The notes: generated by a model not told the origin, from the sequence alone. A stretch of 64,000 nt of DNA from an uncultured Spiribacter sp. (GCA_937884605.1 CALGDM010000005.1:124001-188000); one strand, 5' to 3'. Positions 49,652 to 58,099 are shown, counted from the first letter of the stretch. Numbers and translations: made by a program.

Positions 49652-50379
49652 TGCGACAGATTATCCTCGATACCGAGACCACCGGGCTCGAGCCCGAGAA
49701 TGGGCATCGGATCATCGAGATCGGTGGTTACGAAATCGAACAGCGACGGCCCACCGGTCGGCGCTTTCACGAGTACATCAACCCGGATCGAAGCGTCGAT
49801 CCCGAAGCAGTCGAAGTCCACGGCATCACCGATCAGTACCTGATCGACAAGCCGCGGTTTGCCGACATCGCCGCCCGCTTCATCGACTTTGTGACCGACG
49901 CCGAGCTGGTCATTCACAACGCGCCCTTCGACGTCGGATTCCTCGACAGCGAGTTCTCCCGTCTGGGCCCTCACTGGGGGCAGTTGGCGGATTACTGTCG
50001 GATCACCGACAGCCTGGCCCTGGCGCGGCGCCGCCATCCCGGGCAGCGCAACAGCCTTGATGCGCTGTGCCGGCGTTATGCCATTGATAACAGTGGCCGC
50101 AGCCTGCACGGCGCACTGCTCGACGCCGAAATCCTCGCCGAGGTCTATCTGGCCATGACCGGTGGTCAGGTGACCCTGCATCTGGGGGCCCGCGACAATG
50201 AAGGACCGGCGCAGTCGGTAGCGGGCGATCAGGCGGTGAGTGCCGATCGCCCCCGGCTGCCGGTCATCGAACCCACCGCTGACGAAGCGGCGGCCCATGC
50301 CGCATGGCTCGATCAGCTCGATCGCGACAGCAACGGATCGTGTGTCTGGCGGTCGCTGACCGGGGAGGCCCGCGCGTGA
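49651..50379 (+). CDS. dnaQ: DNA polymerase III epsilon subunit (proofreading exonuclease)
   Basis: 242 residues, nearly the same length as E. coli DnaQ (243). DEDDh exonuclease motifs: ILDTETTGLEPENGHRIIEIG, HNAPFDVGFLD and the late HGALLDAEILAEVYL. The C-terminal tail that binds the alpha subunit is present. It overlaps the HAD gene by four bases (GTGA). Confidence 0.96.
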   Translation: MRQIILDTETTGLEPENGHRIIEIGGYEIEQRRPTGRRFHEYINPDRSVDPEAVEVHGITDQYLIDKPRFADIAARFIDFVTDAELVIHNAPFDVGFLDSEFSRLGPHWGQLADYCRITDSLALARRRHPGQRNSLDALCRRYAIDNSGRSLHGALLDAEILAEVYLAMTGGQVTLHLGARDNEGPAQSVAGDQAVSADRPRLPVIEPTADEAAAHAAWLDQLDRDSNGSCVWRSLTGEARA

Positions 50380-51113
50380 CACAGCGCTCACTCAAGGCGC
50401 CGATTGGCGCAGTCACCTTCGATCTCGACTTTACCCTCTGGGACCTGAGCGGCGTGCTCCGGCATGCCGAGGCGGTCTGCCAGGGCCTGCTCGAGCAGCA
50501 CTACCCGGCGGTGGCGGCCCGCTTTGATCCCCAGGGCCTGAAGACACTGCGTGATGGTATCGCCGCTGAGCGCCCGGACATTGCCCACGACGTCACCGCC
50601 CTGCGCCGAGCGGGGCTGCGGCGTGCCGGCGAGCTGGCCGGCTATCAGGACGGCGCATTGGATACGCTGGTGGAAGAAGCCTTCGAGGTGTTCCTCGAGG
50701 CCCGCCACGCGGTTCGGCTTTATCCCGACACGCTGCCGCTGCTGCGTGCGCTGCACGGTCGCATCCCCATCGGCGCGATCACCAATGGCAACGCCGAGAT
50801 TGCTCGTGTCGGGCTGCAGGGATATTTCGATTTTGCGCTGTCCGCCGTTGACCTGGGCGCCGCGAAGCCTTCGCACCTGGTGTTCGAGACGGCCGCGGCC
50901 CGCGCCGGGGTTGCGCCCGAGCGCATCATCCACATTGGTGACGACGTGCACAGCGATGTCTATGGGGCCGCGACCAGTGGTCTGCAGGCTGTCTGGCTCA
51001 ATCGCGACGACGCCGGTTGGCCTGATGATGTTCCGAACGTCCCCCATGCCCGTGTCGACAGCCTGGCGGGTCTCGAAGGCATGCTGCTGGGATTGATCCG
51101 GGAGTCGGCGTGA
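50376..51113 (+). CDS. HAD-family hydrolase
   Basis: 245 residues. Motif I is FDLDFTLWD (DxDxT kept), motif II lies in ITNGNAE, motif III in GAAKPSHLVF and motif IV in HIGDDVHSDV, so it should be active. A four-helix cap sits between motifs I and II. It resembles the YigB/haloacid-dehalogenase-like phosphatases, some of which dephosphorylate FMN-type substrates; the substrate here is unknown. The start is GTG at 50376 inside the dnaQ stop. Confidence 0.82.
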   Translation: MTQRSLKAPIGAVTFDLDFTLWDLSGVLRHAEAVCQGLLEQHYPAVAARFDPQGLKTLRDGIAAERPDIAHDVTALRRAGLRRAGELAGYQDGALDTLVEEAFEVFLEARHAVRLYPDTLPLLRALHGRIPIGAITNGNAEIARVGLQGYFDFALSAVDLGAAKPSHLVFETAAARAGVAPERIIHIGDDVHSDVYGAATSGLQAVWLNRDDAGWPDDVPNVPHARVDSLAGLEGMLLGLIRESA

Positions 51114-51895
51114 TGGCTGACTCCATGCAGGGCTTCGGCTTGATCGTGATTGGCGACGAACTGCTCTCCGGCAAGCGGCAGGACAAGCATTTCCCGCATC
51201 TCGTGGGCCTGCTCGCCGATCGTGGGCTCGAGCTGCGCTGGGTGCGCATGATCAGCGACGAGCCGGATCTGGTCACCCGCACTCTCCAGGAAACCTTCGC
51301 CAGTGATGACGTGGTGTTCAGCTGTGGCGGCATCGGTGCAACGCCGGATGATCGCACGCGCCAGTGCGCGGCGGCTGCGCTGGGACGGCCGCTCGCGTTT
51401 CACCCCGAGGGCGTGGCCATGCTGGAGGCGCGATTCGGCCGGCCGGTCGAGCCCTCGCGCCGGCTGCATCTGGTGGAGTTTCCCGAGGGGGCATCGGTGA
51501 TCCCCAACCCGGTCAATCAGGTGCCGGGGTTCAGCGTTTCGGGCCATCACTTCATGCCCGGCTTCCCGAGCATGGCCTGGCCCATGATGGAGTGGGTTCT
51601 CGACCAGCACTATGCCGACTGGCAGGACCCGAATCGCCTGAGCGAGGCATCAATCATCGTCCATGACGCGCGGGAAAGCGATGTGATCCCGCTGCTCGAG
51701 CGTTTCGAGGGCGAGTACCCCGAGCTGCGTCTGTCCTGCCTGCCAACACTGCGCGAGGACGGCTACTCGCTGGAGCTTGGGCTGCGTGGCGCACCTTCTG
51801 CGGTGGAGGCTGCCATGGGAGCACTTCGCGAGGCCGTCGTGGCAATGGGGTTCAGCGTCAGGAGTGCACCGGCGAGGGGCGCCGATGGCGACTGA
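51113..51895 (+). CDS. Molybdopterin-binding (CinA N-terminal-like) protein
   Basis: 260 residues. The N-terminal MoaB/MogA-like domain has LIVIGDELLSGKRQDKH and FSCGGIGATPDDRTRQ, as in the N-terminal half of CinA, which in some bacteria is a pyrophosphatase on ADP-ribose or NAD-type substrates. The C-terminal nicotinamide deamidase domain of CinA is missing; about 90 residues of ferredoxin-like sequence follow instead. The ATG at 51113 overlaps the HAD stop; a GTG one codon earlier is possible. It overlaps the next gene by 11 bases. Confidence 0.8.
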   Translation: MADSMQGFGLIVIGDELLSGKRQDKHFPHLVGLLADRGLELRWVRMISDEPDLVTRTLQETFASDDVVFSCGGIGATPDDRTRQCAAAALGRPLAFHPEGVAMLEARFGRPVEPSRRLHLVEFPEGASVIPNPVNQVPGFSVSGHHFMPGFPSMAWPMMEWVLDQHYADWQDPNRLSEASIIVHDARESDVIPLLERFEGEYPELRLSCLPTLREDGYSLELGLRGAPSAVEAAMGALREAVVAMGFSVRSAPARGADGD

Positions 51896-53027
51896 GACCT
51901 TGCCCGGGCGCGGCGGTCAGCATTTGCGCCAGACCCTGGCGGTGGTGGCCCTCATGGTCATGGCGCCGCTGCTCGGTCGGCTGCTCGCGGGTGGCGACCC
52001 CGCGATCTATCTACGCTTTCCGCCCAGGCCGCTGGAACCGGCGCCGGGGAGTTTTTCGCTGCCGGTCTTCGCGCTCTACGCAGTGCTTATCGCGGCGACG
52101 CTGCTGCCTTTTCTGATCCGGATTATTGTCGCCAACCGCCGCCAGCGTGGCGCTGCGCCGGCGCCACGGCCCGCATCGGCCGGCTGGCCGCGCTGGGGGA
52201 CGATGGCCCTGGTCGCCCTGCTGATCGTCTGGGTGATTGCCTGGGTGCCGATCCCGGGGCTTGAGACGTTGCGACGCTACAGTTTTACGCCCCTCTGGCT
52301 TGCCTATATCGGCGTAATCAGTGCCTGGATCCGGCAGCGCGGCGGACGGGTATTGCTGTGCGAACAACCGCGGCGGTTTCTCGCGCTGTTCCCGGCGAGT
52401 GCCTTTTTCTGGTACCTGTTCGAGTATCTCAACCAGTTCACCGGCAACTGGATCTATACCGGCACCGGGGTGGCCGAGCATGATGCGCTCAACTGGTTTG
52501 TGCGCTCGGCGCTGCCGTTCAGCACTGTGCTGCCCGCGGTGCTCGTCACCCGTGATCTGTTTGCCACCTGGCCGGCATTATCCCGCGGGCTGGATGACTT
52601 CATTCGTATACGCCCCTCGCGGCCGGTGGCAACCGCCTGGGCGGTGCTGGTGGCGGGTGGGCTCGGACTGGTGGCAATTGCGGTCTGGCCCGATACGTTC
52701 TTCTCGCTGGTCTGGGTGGGGCCGCCGATGCTGATCGTCGCCATTCAGGCGATCGTCGGCGAGCGCCATCTGTTTACCGGCGTTGCCACCGGGCAGTGGC
52801 GCGATGCCTGGCTGGCGGTGCTGGCGGCGCTTTTCTGCGGCCTGTGCTGGGAGCTCTGGAACGTGTTCAGTCTGGCGCGGTGGACTTACCATATCCCCAA
52901 CGCTCAGGTGCTGCACATCTTCGAAATGCCATTGCTCGGGTATGCGGGCTATCTCCCCTTCGGACTGACCTGCGTGGTGGCGGCGCAGCTGCTGACCGGC
53001 ACCGATCCCCGGGCGCGATACGACTGA
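51885..53027 (+). CDS. Polytopic membrane protein of unknown function
   Basis: 380 residues with roughly nine predicted membrane helices and no family I can name with confidence. Two segments look related: WYLFEYLNQFTGNWIYTG near 176-195 and CWELWNVFSLARWTYHIP near 320-340, each a W-x-L-(F/W)-(E/N) start and a W-x-Y end, the second followed by HIFEMPLLGYAGYLPFGL. This suggests an internal duplication. The start at 51885 lies inside the previous gene. No signal peptide or cofactor motif is seen. It could be an enzyme of lipid or isoprenoid type, but that is a guess. Confidence 0.65.
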   Translation: MATETLPGRGGQHLRQTLAVVALMVMAPLLGRLLAGGDPAIYLRFPPRPLEPAPGSFSLPVFALYAVLIAATLLPFLIRIIVANRRQRGAAPAPRPASAGWPRWGTMALVALLIVWVIAWVPIPGLETLRRYSFTPLWLAYIGVISAWIRQRGGRVLLCEQPRRFLALFPASAFFWYLFEYLNQFTGNWIYTGTGVAEHDALNWFVRSALPFSTVLPAVLVTRDLFATWPALSRGLDDFIRIRPSRPVATAWAVLVAGGLGLVAIAVWPDTFFSLVWVGPPMLIVAIQAIVGERHLFTGVATGQWRDAWLAVLAALFCGLCWELWNVFSLARWTYHIPNAQVLHIFEMPLLGYAGYLPFGLTCVVAAQLLTGTDPRARYD

Positions 53028-53048
53028 CAATCGCCAAGGATGTCCGTA

Positions 53049-53240
53049 ATGAGTGACGATCGCCGACGCGGCAACCGAACGCTGGCATTGCTGGCTGTGA
53101 CCATTGTTCTGGCCTATGCCGTACCGTACGGACTGCTGCGCGACCAGCCCGTGTGGCAGGGGGCATTTCTGTTCTGGCTGGTCTTTGGCGTGGTGGCGAT
53201 TGGCCTGATCGCCTGGCTGGTCTCGGACTGGCGGCCATGA
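53049..53240 (+). CDS. Small two-helix membrane protein paired with symporter
   Basis: 63 residues with two membrane helices (LALLAVTIVLAYAVPYGLL and GAFLFWLVFGVVAIGLIAWLV) and a charged N-terminus. AAGGA ends eight bases before the ATG at 53049, which favours it over the ATG at 53040. It overlaps the following sodium:solute symporter by four bases. Small partners of this kind precede SSS transporters elsewhere (YhdT before PanF, DUF4212 proteins); which family this one belongs to I cannot tell. Confidence 0.7.
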   Translation: MSDDRRRGNRTLALLAVTIVLAYAVPYGLLRDQPVWQGAFLFWLVFGVVAIGLIAWLVSDWRP

Positions 53241-54703
53241 CCCTGGGGCTGATTGGCGCGCTGGCGGTCTACGCCCTGATCGGGATTGGTGTGGCCTTCG
53301 CCGCGCGGCGCGGGCTGGGCGCGGGGGCCACCGAGTATTATCTGGCAGGGCGCCGCGCGGGCGGGCTCATCTCGGCGCTCAGCTACGGCGCCACCACCTA
53401 CAGCGCCTTCATGATGGTCGGGCTGGCCGGGTTGACCTATGCCGGCGGCGTCGGTGCGCTGGGTTTCGAGCTGGTGTATCTGGCCGGTCTCGGACTGGTG
53501 GCGATATTCGGCCCGCGGTTCTGGTTGGCCAGTCGGGCGTTCGGCTTCATTACGCCGGCCGAAATGCTCAGTCATCGCTACGCCAGCCGCTGGGTGGGGG
53601 GCGTGATGGCGGTGACCGCCTGTGTCTTTCTGATCCCCTACAGCGCGGTGCAGCTGATGGGCATCGGTTATCTGGTCTCGGGCCTGACTGACATGGCGAT
53701 CGGTTTCGAGCAGGGCATCCTGATCGGAGCCGCGCTGGCCCTGATCTGGACGCTGGCTGCGGGGATGCGCTCGGTGCTCTGGACTGATGCGCTGCAGGTG
53801 GTCGTCATGCTCGTGACCAGCCTGATTGCGGCGGGATTCGTTATCGCTGCGCTGGGTGGCCCTGCGGCATTCCTCGAGTCGACCCAGGCCGATCACGGCG
53901 AATGGCTGAGCGTGCCGGGCCCTGGCCTGTTCAGCCTGACGACGTTTTTCGCCCTGACGGTGCCGTGGTTTTTCTTTTCCATCAGCAACCCGCAGGTCAG
54001 TCAGCGGCTGTTCACCACCGAGTCCATTGGCGCGATGCGCAGGATGCTGCTGGGGTTTCTGCTTCTTGGCTTTGTCTACACGCTGATCTCGGTGGTCTGG
54101 GGGTTTTCCGCTCTGCAGCTGGTGCCCGATCTGGATCAGCCCGACCTGGCCACGCCGCGCCTGCTGGCTACCGATGCCATTCCCGCGCCGGTGGCGATCG
54201 TGCTGGTGGTGGGGATTGTGGCGGCCGCCGTTTCCACCGTGGATTCGATCCTGCTGAGCCTGTCCTCGCTGGCTGCCCGGGATCTGTATCGACCCCTCGC
54301 CCCGCGCGGTAGCCACGAGATGATCGCGGGTCAGGCGGTCATATTGGTCGTCACCGTGCTCGCCGTGCTCTTTGCCCGCCTGCAGCTTGACCTGATCACT
54401 GTCCTCTCGGTGGCGGCATCATCGGGGCTGCTGGTGACAGTGCCGAGCATCGTCGGTTGCTTTTTCTGGCGGCGCGGCACGGCGGCCGGAGCCATTGTCA
54501 GCATGGTCGTAGCCGGCGTGACCGTCACCGTTCTGCAGTTGACCGGGTTCGATCCGCTGGGCATTCCGGCATCGATCTGCGGCGGTGCACTCGCCGTGGC
54601 GCTGTTCGTGGGCGTCAGTCTGGCGACCCGACCCGATTCGGCGCGCGCCGATGCCTTTCTGGCCCCGGTCGAGCAGGGGCTGGCGCAGCACCGGATCCGG
54701 TGA
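53237..54703 (+). CDS. Sodium:solute symporter (SSS) family transporter
   Basis: 488 residues with about thirteen membrane helices. SSS features include EYYLAGRRAGGLISALSYGATTYSAFMMVG near the N-terminus, a conserved SNPQVSQRLFTTES loop near residue 250-265, and AAAVSTVDSILLSLSSLAARDLY with the Na+-site serines. Substrate unknown; pantothenate, proline or short carboxylates are all possible in this family. The start at ATG 53237 is coupled to the small membrane protein. It abuts the chalcone-isomerase-like gene on the other strand with no gap. Confidence 0.88.
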   Translation: MTLGLIGALAVYALIGIGVAFAARRGLGAGATEYYLAGRRAGGLISALSYGATTYSAFMMVGLAGLTYAGGVGALGFELVYLAGLGLVAIFGPRFWLASRAFGFITPAEMLSHRYASRWVGGVMAVTACVFLIPYSAVQLMGIGYLVSGLTDMAIGFEQGILIGAALALIWTLAAGMRSVLWTDALQVVVMLVTSLIAAGFVIAALGGPAAFLESTQADHGEWLSVPGPGLFSLTTFFALTVPWFFFSISNPQVSQRLFTTESIGAMRRMLLGFLLLGFVYTLISVVWGFSALQLVPDLDQPDLATPRLLATDAIPAPVAIVLVVGIVAAAVSTVDSILLSLSSLAARDLYRPLAPRGSHEMIAGQAVILVVTVLAVLFARLQLDLITVLSVAASSGLLVTVPSIVGCFFWRRGTAAGAIVSMVVAGVTVTVLQLTGFDPLGIPASICGGALAVALFVGVSLATRPDSARADAFLAPVEQGLAQHRIR

Positions 54704-55294
54704 TCAATCGGACTCGGCGGATGCCGCGCCCGCCAGAAGGTCCCGGCGCAGTCCGCGCGACAGAGGATCGTTGGCATCCAGCCAGATCCCGAAATAGGCG
54801 CTGGCAAAATCGCCGCCTGCCACCTGGCCCACCGGCTTGCCATTGAATGCCAGACGGGTGCCCTCATTGGGGATGTATTCCATGCGGTAACGATCCCCGT
54901 CGGTGACTGCCTGGAACAGCGCGTGGAAGCGGTCGATCTTTGGCTGAAGACGCTCTTGCCGGGCGGGGGTTAGCTGCTCGTCGAGCTTGGTGTTGGCCGC
55001 CCGGATGATGTCCTCGGCGCTGATGTCGTGGAAGTACTCGATTTCCAGACGCCGCGGCGTGTCCGTGGCCAGCGCCTGATCGGCATCCGCGCTCGGAGGC
55101 AGATACAGACCGGCGGCGTAGACGGTGAACACAATGCGATATTTGGCGACGCCCGTCCCGGTCAGGTTCAGATCCTCGCCGGCCTGCTCGATGCGCTCGT
55201 CGAAGCGCGCGCCGTTCTGCTCCACTGTTGCGTCTGCCATGGCCGGGGCCACCAGCATCACGGCGATCAATGCAGCTGTCAGGGATTTAACCAT
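54704..55294 (-). CDS. Chalcone isomerase-like secreted protein
   Basis: 196 residues: signal peptide (MVKSLTAALIAVMLVAPAMA) and a chalcone isomerase-like domain, with GTGVAKYRIVFTVYAAGLYLP as the first conserved stretch and FASAYFGIWLDANDPLS at the end. Bacterial members are periplasmic and not known to make flavonoids. It overlaps the DUF3833 gene by eight bases, so they form one unit; both families recur together in gammaproteobacterial stress clusters. The start at 55294 is chosen for the signal peptide. Confidence 0.82.
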   Translation of the reverse strand: MVKSLTAALIAVMLVAPAMADATVEQNGARFDERIEQAGEDLNLTGTGVAKYRIVFTVYAAGLYLPPSADADQALATDTPRRLEIEYFHDISAEDIIRAANTKLDEQLTPARQERLQPKIDRFHALFQAVTDGDRYRMEYIPNEGTRLAFNGKPVGQVAGGDFASAYFGIWLDANDPLSRGLRRDLLAGAASAESD

Positions 55295-55850
55295 TGTCTG
55301 CCTCCCCGGCGTCGTCGCGACGAAAGAACAACGTAACGGTGCCGACCCGAAAGCCAAACTTGGTGACCTCGGCGGTGTTCACGAGGGTGTTGTCGTCGTG
55401 CAGGTACATCCAGTCATCGAACTGCACGTTCCAGGTCCGATCACCCACTTCAAGGGCAAGGGTGTACTGCCAGTTGAAGGCATTGCCATAGCGCTTGCCT
55501 TCGGCCACGCCGACTACATCGCCGGCGGTGCCCTCATAGGTGTGCTCGTCGATGCGCTCGATCTCCCAGACCCGCCGGTCGGTCTCGCCATCCGCATAGG
55601 TGAAACGTTCATCCAGAGTGATCCGGTCGCCCTCGATGGTCCCGGTGATGTCCACGGTAAAGCGGCGCTTCACCTCGCCACTCCGCGACTGGAACATCCC
55701 CCAGGCGGTGACCTCGCCATCAAAGTATTCCTCGAGGCGCAACTCGGGTGTAGTGCCCGCATAGTCCTCGGGCGCTACGCCCGCACAGCCGGCGAGCACA
55801 AGGGTGGCCGCTGTGACAAGGCTCAGGGCCAGCAGGCGAAGACGCTTCAT
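55287..55850 (-). CDS. DUF3833 family lipoprotein
   Basis: 187 residues. Lipobox LVLAGC places the lipidated cysteine at 22; the rest is a beta-rich domain with LEEYFDGEVTAWGMFQSRSGEVKRRF and WMYLHDDNTLVNTAEVTKFGFRVGTVTLFF, the two conserved DUF3833 stretches. Lipocalin-like in appearance. It is the first gene of the pair with the chalcone isomerase-like protein. Its function is unknown; related clusters often include cyclopropane fatty acid synthase, which is not present here. Confidence 0.85.
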   Translation of the reverse strand: MKRLRLLALSLVTAATLVLAGCAGVAPEDYAGTTPELRLEEYFDGEVTAWGMFQSRSGEVKRRFTVDITGTIEGDRITLDERFTYADGETDRRVWEIERIDEHTYEGTAGDVVGVAEGKRYGNAFNWQYTLALEVGDRTWNVQFDDWMYLHDDNTLVNTAEVTKFGFRVGTVTLFFRRDDAGEADNG

Positions 55851-55938
55851 GAAAACCTCCGGGACAGGCGTTGCTTGATTGGGTTATGACTGATCAGACC
55901 TTATTATGCACGCAGAATTCTCAATCGTGAGATGGACC

Positions 55939-56643
55939 ATGTCAGACGATCAAAGCCTCCGGGAACTGGCCGCCAGCGCGGACGTTGTCGTGTTTCATTC
56001 CACCGTGACCGACCTGGGCGGGCTGGATGAGCTGCTCGAGGACTCGGGGCGCGATTGGCGCGCGGTGGAAATGGGGATGGGCTCGGCGGAAAACCGTGAT
56101 CAATTCGCACGCCTGAAAGCCCTGACCGGCTCGACGACGCTGCCCCAGGTTTTTATCGGTGGCCACTTTGTCGGTGGTCTGCGCGCCGCCACCGCCCGTC
56201 TGCAGGCGGAGGGCCGGCACCGCATGGCGGCGGACTGGATGGGCTATCTGGGCCTGATCCCGTTTGCCGCCACGGCCGCGGGTCCGTGGCTGGGCATGGC
56301 CTGGGCCAGTGACTGGCTGCTCGCCTATGGCGCGGTGATCCTGTCGTTTATCGGCGCGATCCACTGGGGGCTTGCCATGGGCCGGCGCAATCCGTCGCCG
56401 GCCGCCTTTTATGCCTCGGTGGTTCCCGCGCTGATTGCCTGGGTGGTCGTGATGCTGCCACTCATCATTGCGTTGCCGTTGATGGCGGCGGCCTTCATCG
56501 CCTGGCGTTATGGCGAGTACCGTTTCGTCGAAACGACGCTGCCGCGCTGGTTCCGGCGTCTGCGCACAGTGCTGAGCGTCGGCGCGGCCGTCGCGCTGGT
56601 GGCCGGATGGCTCGCGCTGCTGCCGTTCACAGGTACGGCGTAA
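55939..56643 (+). CDS. Cysteine-less glutaredoxin-fold / DUF3429 membrane fusion
   Basis: 234 residues. The first 90 resemble a monothiol glutaredoxin: a strand VVVFHSTVTD where the CxxC or CGFS site should be, and TLPQVFIGGHFVGG near 67-80 with the cis-proline P69 and glutathione-binding GG. No cysteine occurs anywhere in the protein, so it cannot do dithiol or Fe-S chemistry. The second part has about four membrane helices and matches DUF3429 (YLGLIPFAATAAGPW; YGAVILSFIGAIHWGLAMG). The start at 55939 precedes the domain directly. Its end overlaps cls by 17 bases. Confidence 0.75.
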   Translation: MSDDQSLRELAASADVVVFHSTVTDLGGLDELLEDSGRDWRAVEMGMGSAENRDQFARLKALTGSTTLPQVFIGGHFVGGLRAATARLQAEGRHRMAADWMGYLGLIPFAATAAGPWLGMAWASDWLLAYGAVILSFIGAIHWGLAMGRRNPSPAAFYASVVPALIAWVVVMLPLIIALPLMAAAFIAWRYGEYRFVETTLPRWFRRLRTVLSVGAAVALVAGWLALLPFTGTA

Positions 56644-58036
56644 ACAGCCACGCCATGGCGTCGCGGATGCGCGGCAGTATCGGGCGCTCGTCCAGCTCTT
56701 TGAGCGTCACGCGATGCGCCTCGCGCCGCGCCGCTTCGACATGGCTGGCCATGCGCTCACCAAAGTGCGTGTCATAGACCTCGAGCATAATCTCAAAATT
56801 GAGTCGCAGGCTGCGGGCATCGAGGTTGGCGGATCCAACCTGAGTGTAATGTCGATCCACCACGATCAGCTTGGTGTGATCGAATGGGCCAAACTGGTAG
56901 TAGACACCGACGTTCCACTTGACCAGTTCCCAGAGCATATTCCGGCTGGCCCAGTGCATGAAGGGCAGGTTGTTGTGGCCGGGCAGGATGATGTCGACCC
57001 GGGTCCCGCGCACGGCAGCGGCCTGCAGCGCCGCCACCAGCTCCCGGGGCGGCAGGAAGTAGGGCACCATAATGGCGATATGCTCGCGGGCTGCCGCCAC
57101 CGCCCCTACCAGAACCATGGTCAGCCGATGCAGGTCTTCGTTGGGCCCATCGACCAGCGTGCGACCAAGGGCCGTGCCAACCGGGGCTGATGCGGTCGAC
57201 GGCAGGGGGTTCGGGCGCTCGCCCGTGATGAACTCCCAATCGTCGAGAAACACGTCTTCGAGCTGCGCGGTGACCGGACCCTGCACGCGGAAGTGGATAT
57301 CGCGAATGCCCGCGCGGTGATCCGGCCGCTCGCTCAGGTGGCGATCACCGATATTCATGCCGCCGATAAACACCGTATCGCCGTCCGCGATGAGCAGCTT
57401 GCGGTGGTTGCGCAGGTTGATGACCGGGCTCGGCGGGAGCAACCGCGGGGGCAGGAAGCGCTCGACACGCACCCCATCGCGGCGCAGCCGATGGCGAATG
57501 GCCGGGCGGTTGTAGAATTCGCCGGCGCCGTCCAGGAGAACCCGCACGTCGACGCCGCGGGCGGTAGCGGCGGCCAGTGCATCGGCAAAACGCTGGCCGG
57601 TCTGATTGCTCTCGAAGATATAAGTCGACAGATACACCCGATCCGTAGCCTGCTCAATGGCCTCGAGCATTGCGGGATAGGCCGCTTCACCGCCGACAAA
57701 GCTCTCGATGAGGTTATTGTGGGTCATAGGCAGCCCGGTCACGGCGCGCGAGATCTGGGCCTGGGTGCGAAACGCGGTGGGGATGGACTCGGGCACGGTG
57801 GCGTTGGCGGCGTCCAGCCCCGCGACTTGCTCGCCACGAAGGCGTCGGGCGCGCATGCGGATGCGGTTGATCCCCAGCAGGTAGTAGAAGATCGGGCCCA
57901 CCACCGGAAACAGCAGGCAAAAGGCAATCCAGCCAAACGCCGCGGCCGGCTCGCGCTTGAACAGCAGCGCATGGACGGCGCTGGCGGTCGACACGAGACC
58001 AACGGCGACCACGAGAATCCATTGTACCGGCTGCAT
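56627..58036 (-). CDS. cls: Cardiolipin synthase
   Basis: 469 residues: two N-terminal membrane helices, then two phospholipase D-type HKD motifs, HRKLLIADGDTVFIGG and HTKLIVVDRHYTQVGSANLDARS. It condenses two phosphatidylglycerols, or PG with phosphatidylethanolamine depending on type, to cardiolipin. Length is that of ClsA proteins. With psd at 5419 it is the second phospholipid gene of the window. Its 3' end overlaps the DUF3429 fusion gene. Confidence 0.93.
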   Translation of the reverse strand: MQPVQWILVVAVGLVSTASAVHALLFKREPAAAFGWIAFCLLFPVVGPIFYYLLGINRIRMRARRLRGEQVAGLDAANATVPESIPTAFRTQAQISRAVTGLPMTHNNLIESFVGGEAAYPAMLEAIEQATDRVYLSTYIFESNQTGQRFADALAAATARGVDVRVLLDGAGEFYNRPAIRHRLRRDGVRVERFLPPRLLPPSPVINLRNHRKLLIADGDTVFIGGMNIGDRHLSERPDHRAGIRDIHFRVQGPVTAQLEDVFLDDWEFITGERPNPLPSTASAPVGTALGRTLVDGPNEDLHRLTMVLVGAVAAAREHIAIMVPYFLPPRELVAALQAAAVRGTRVDIILPGHNNLPFMHWASRNMLWELVKWNVGVYYQFGPFDHTKLIVVDRHYTQVGSANLDARSLRLNFEIMLEVYDTHFGERMASHVEAARREAHRVTLKELDERPILPRIRDAMAWLFTPYL

Positions 58037-58099
58037 TGTCTGCGCCCCTCTCCAAGACTACTATCCCAGTGAAGTGTTCAACCCCATAGCGAGGGTGTC

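Noticed and set aside
50376-51113. HAD motif I FDLDFTLWD looked like a degenerate active site.
   Set aside because: The nucleophile and acid aspartates of DxDxT are both kept; only a variable position is Phe.
58082-58088. CCCCATAG upstream of the second transglycosylase, like a sigma32 -10 element.
   Set aside because: No TTGAAA-type -35 occurs 11-16 bases upstream, and the element is almost at the start codon.
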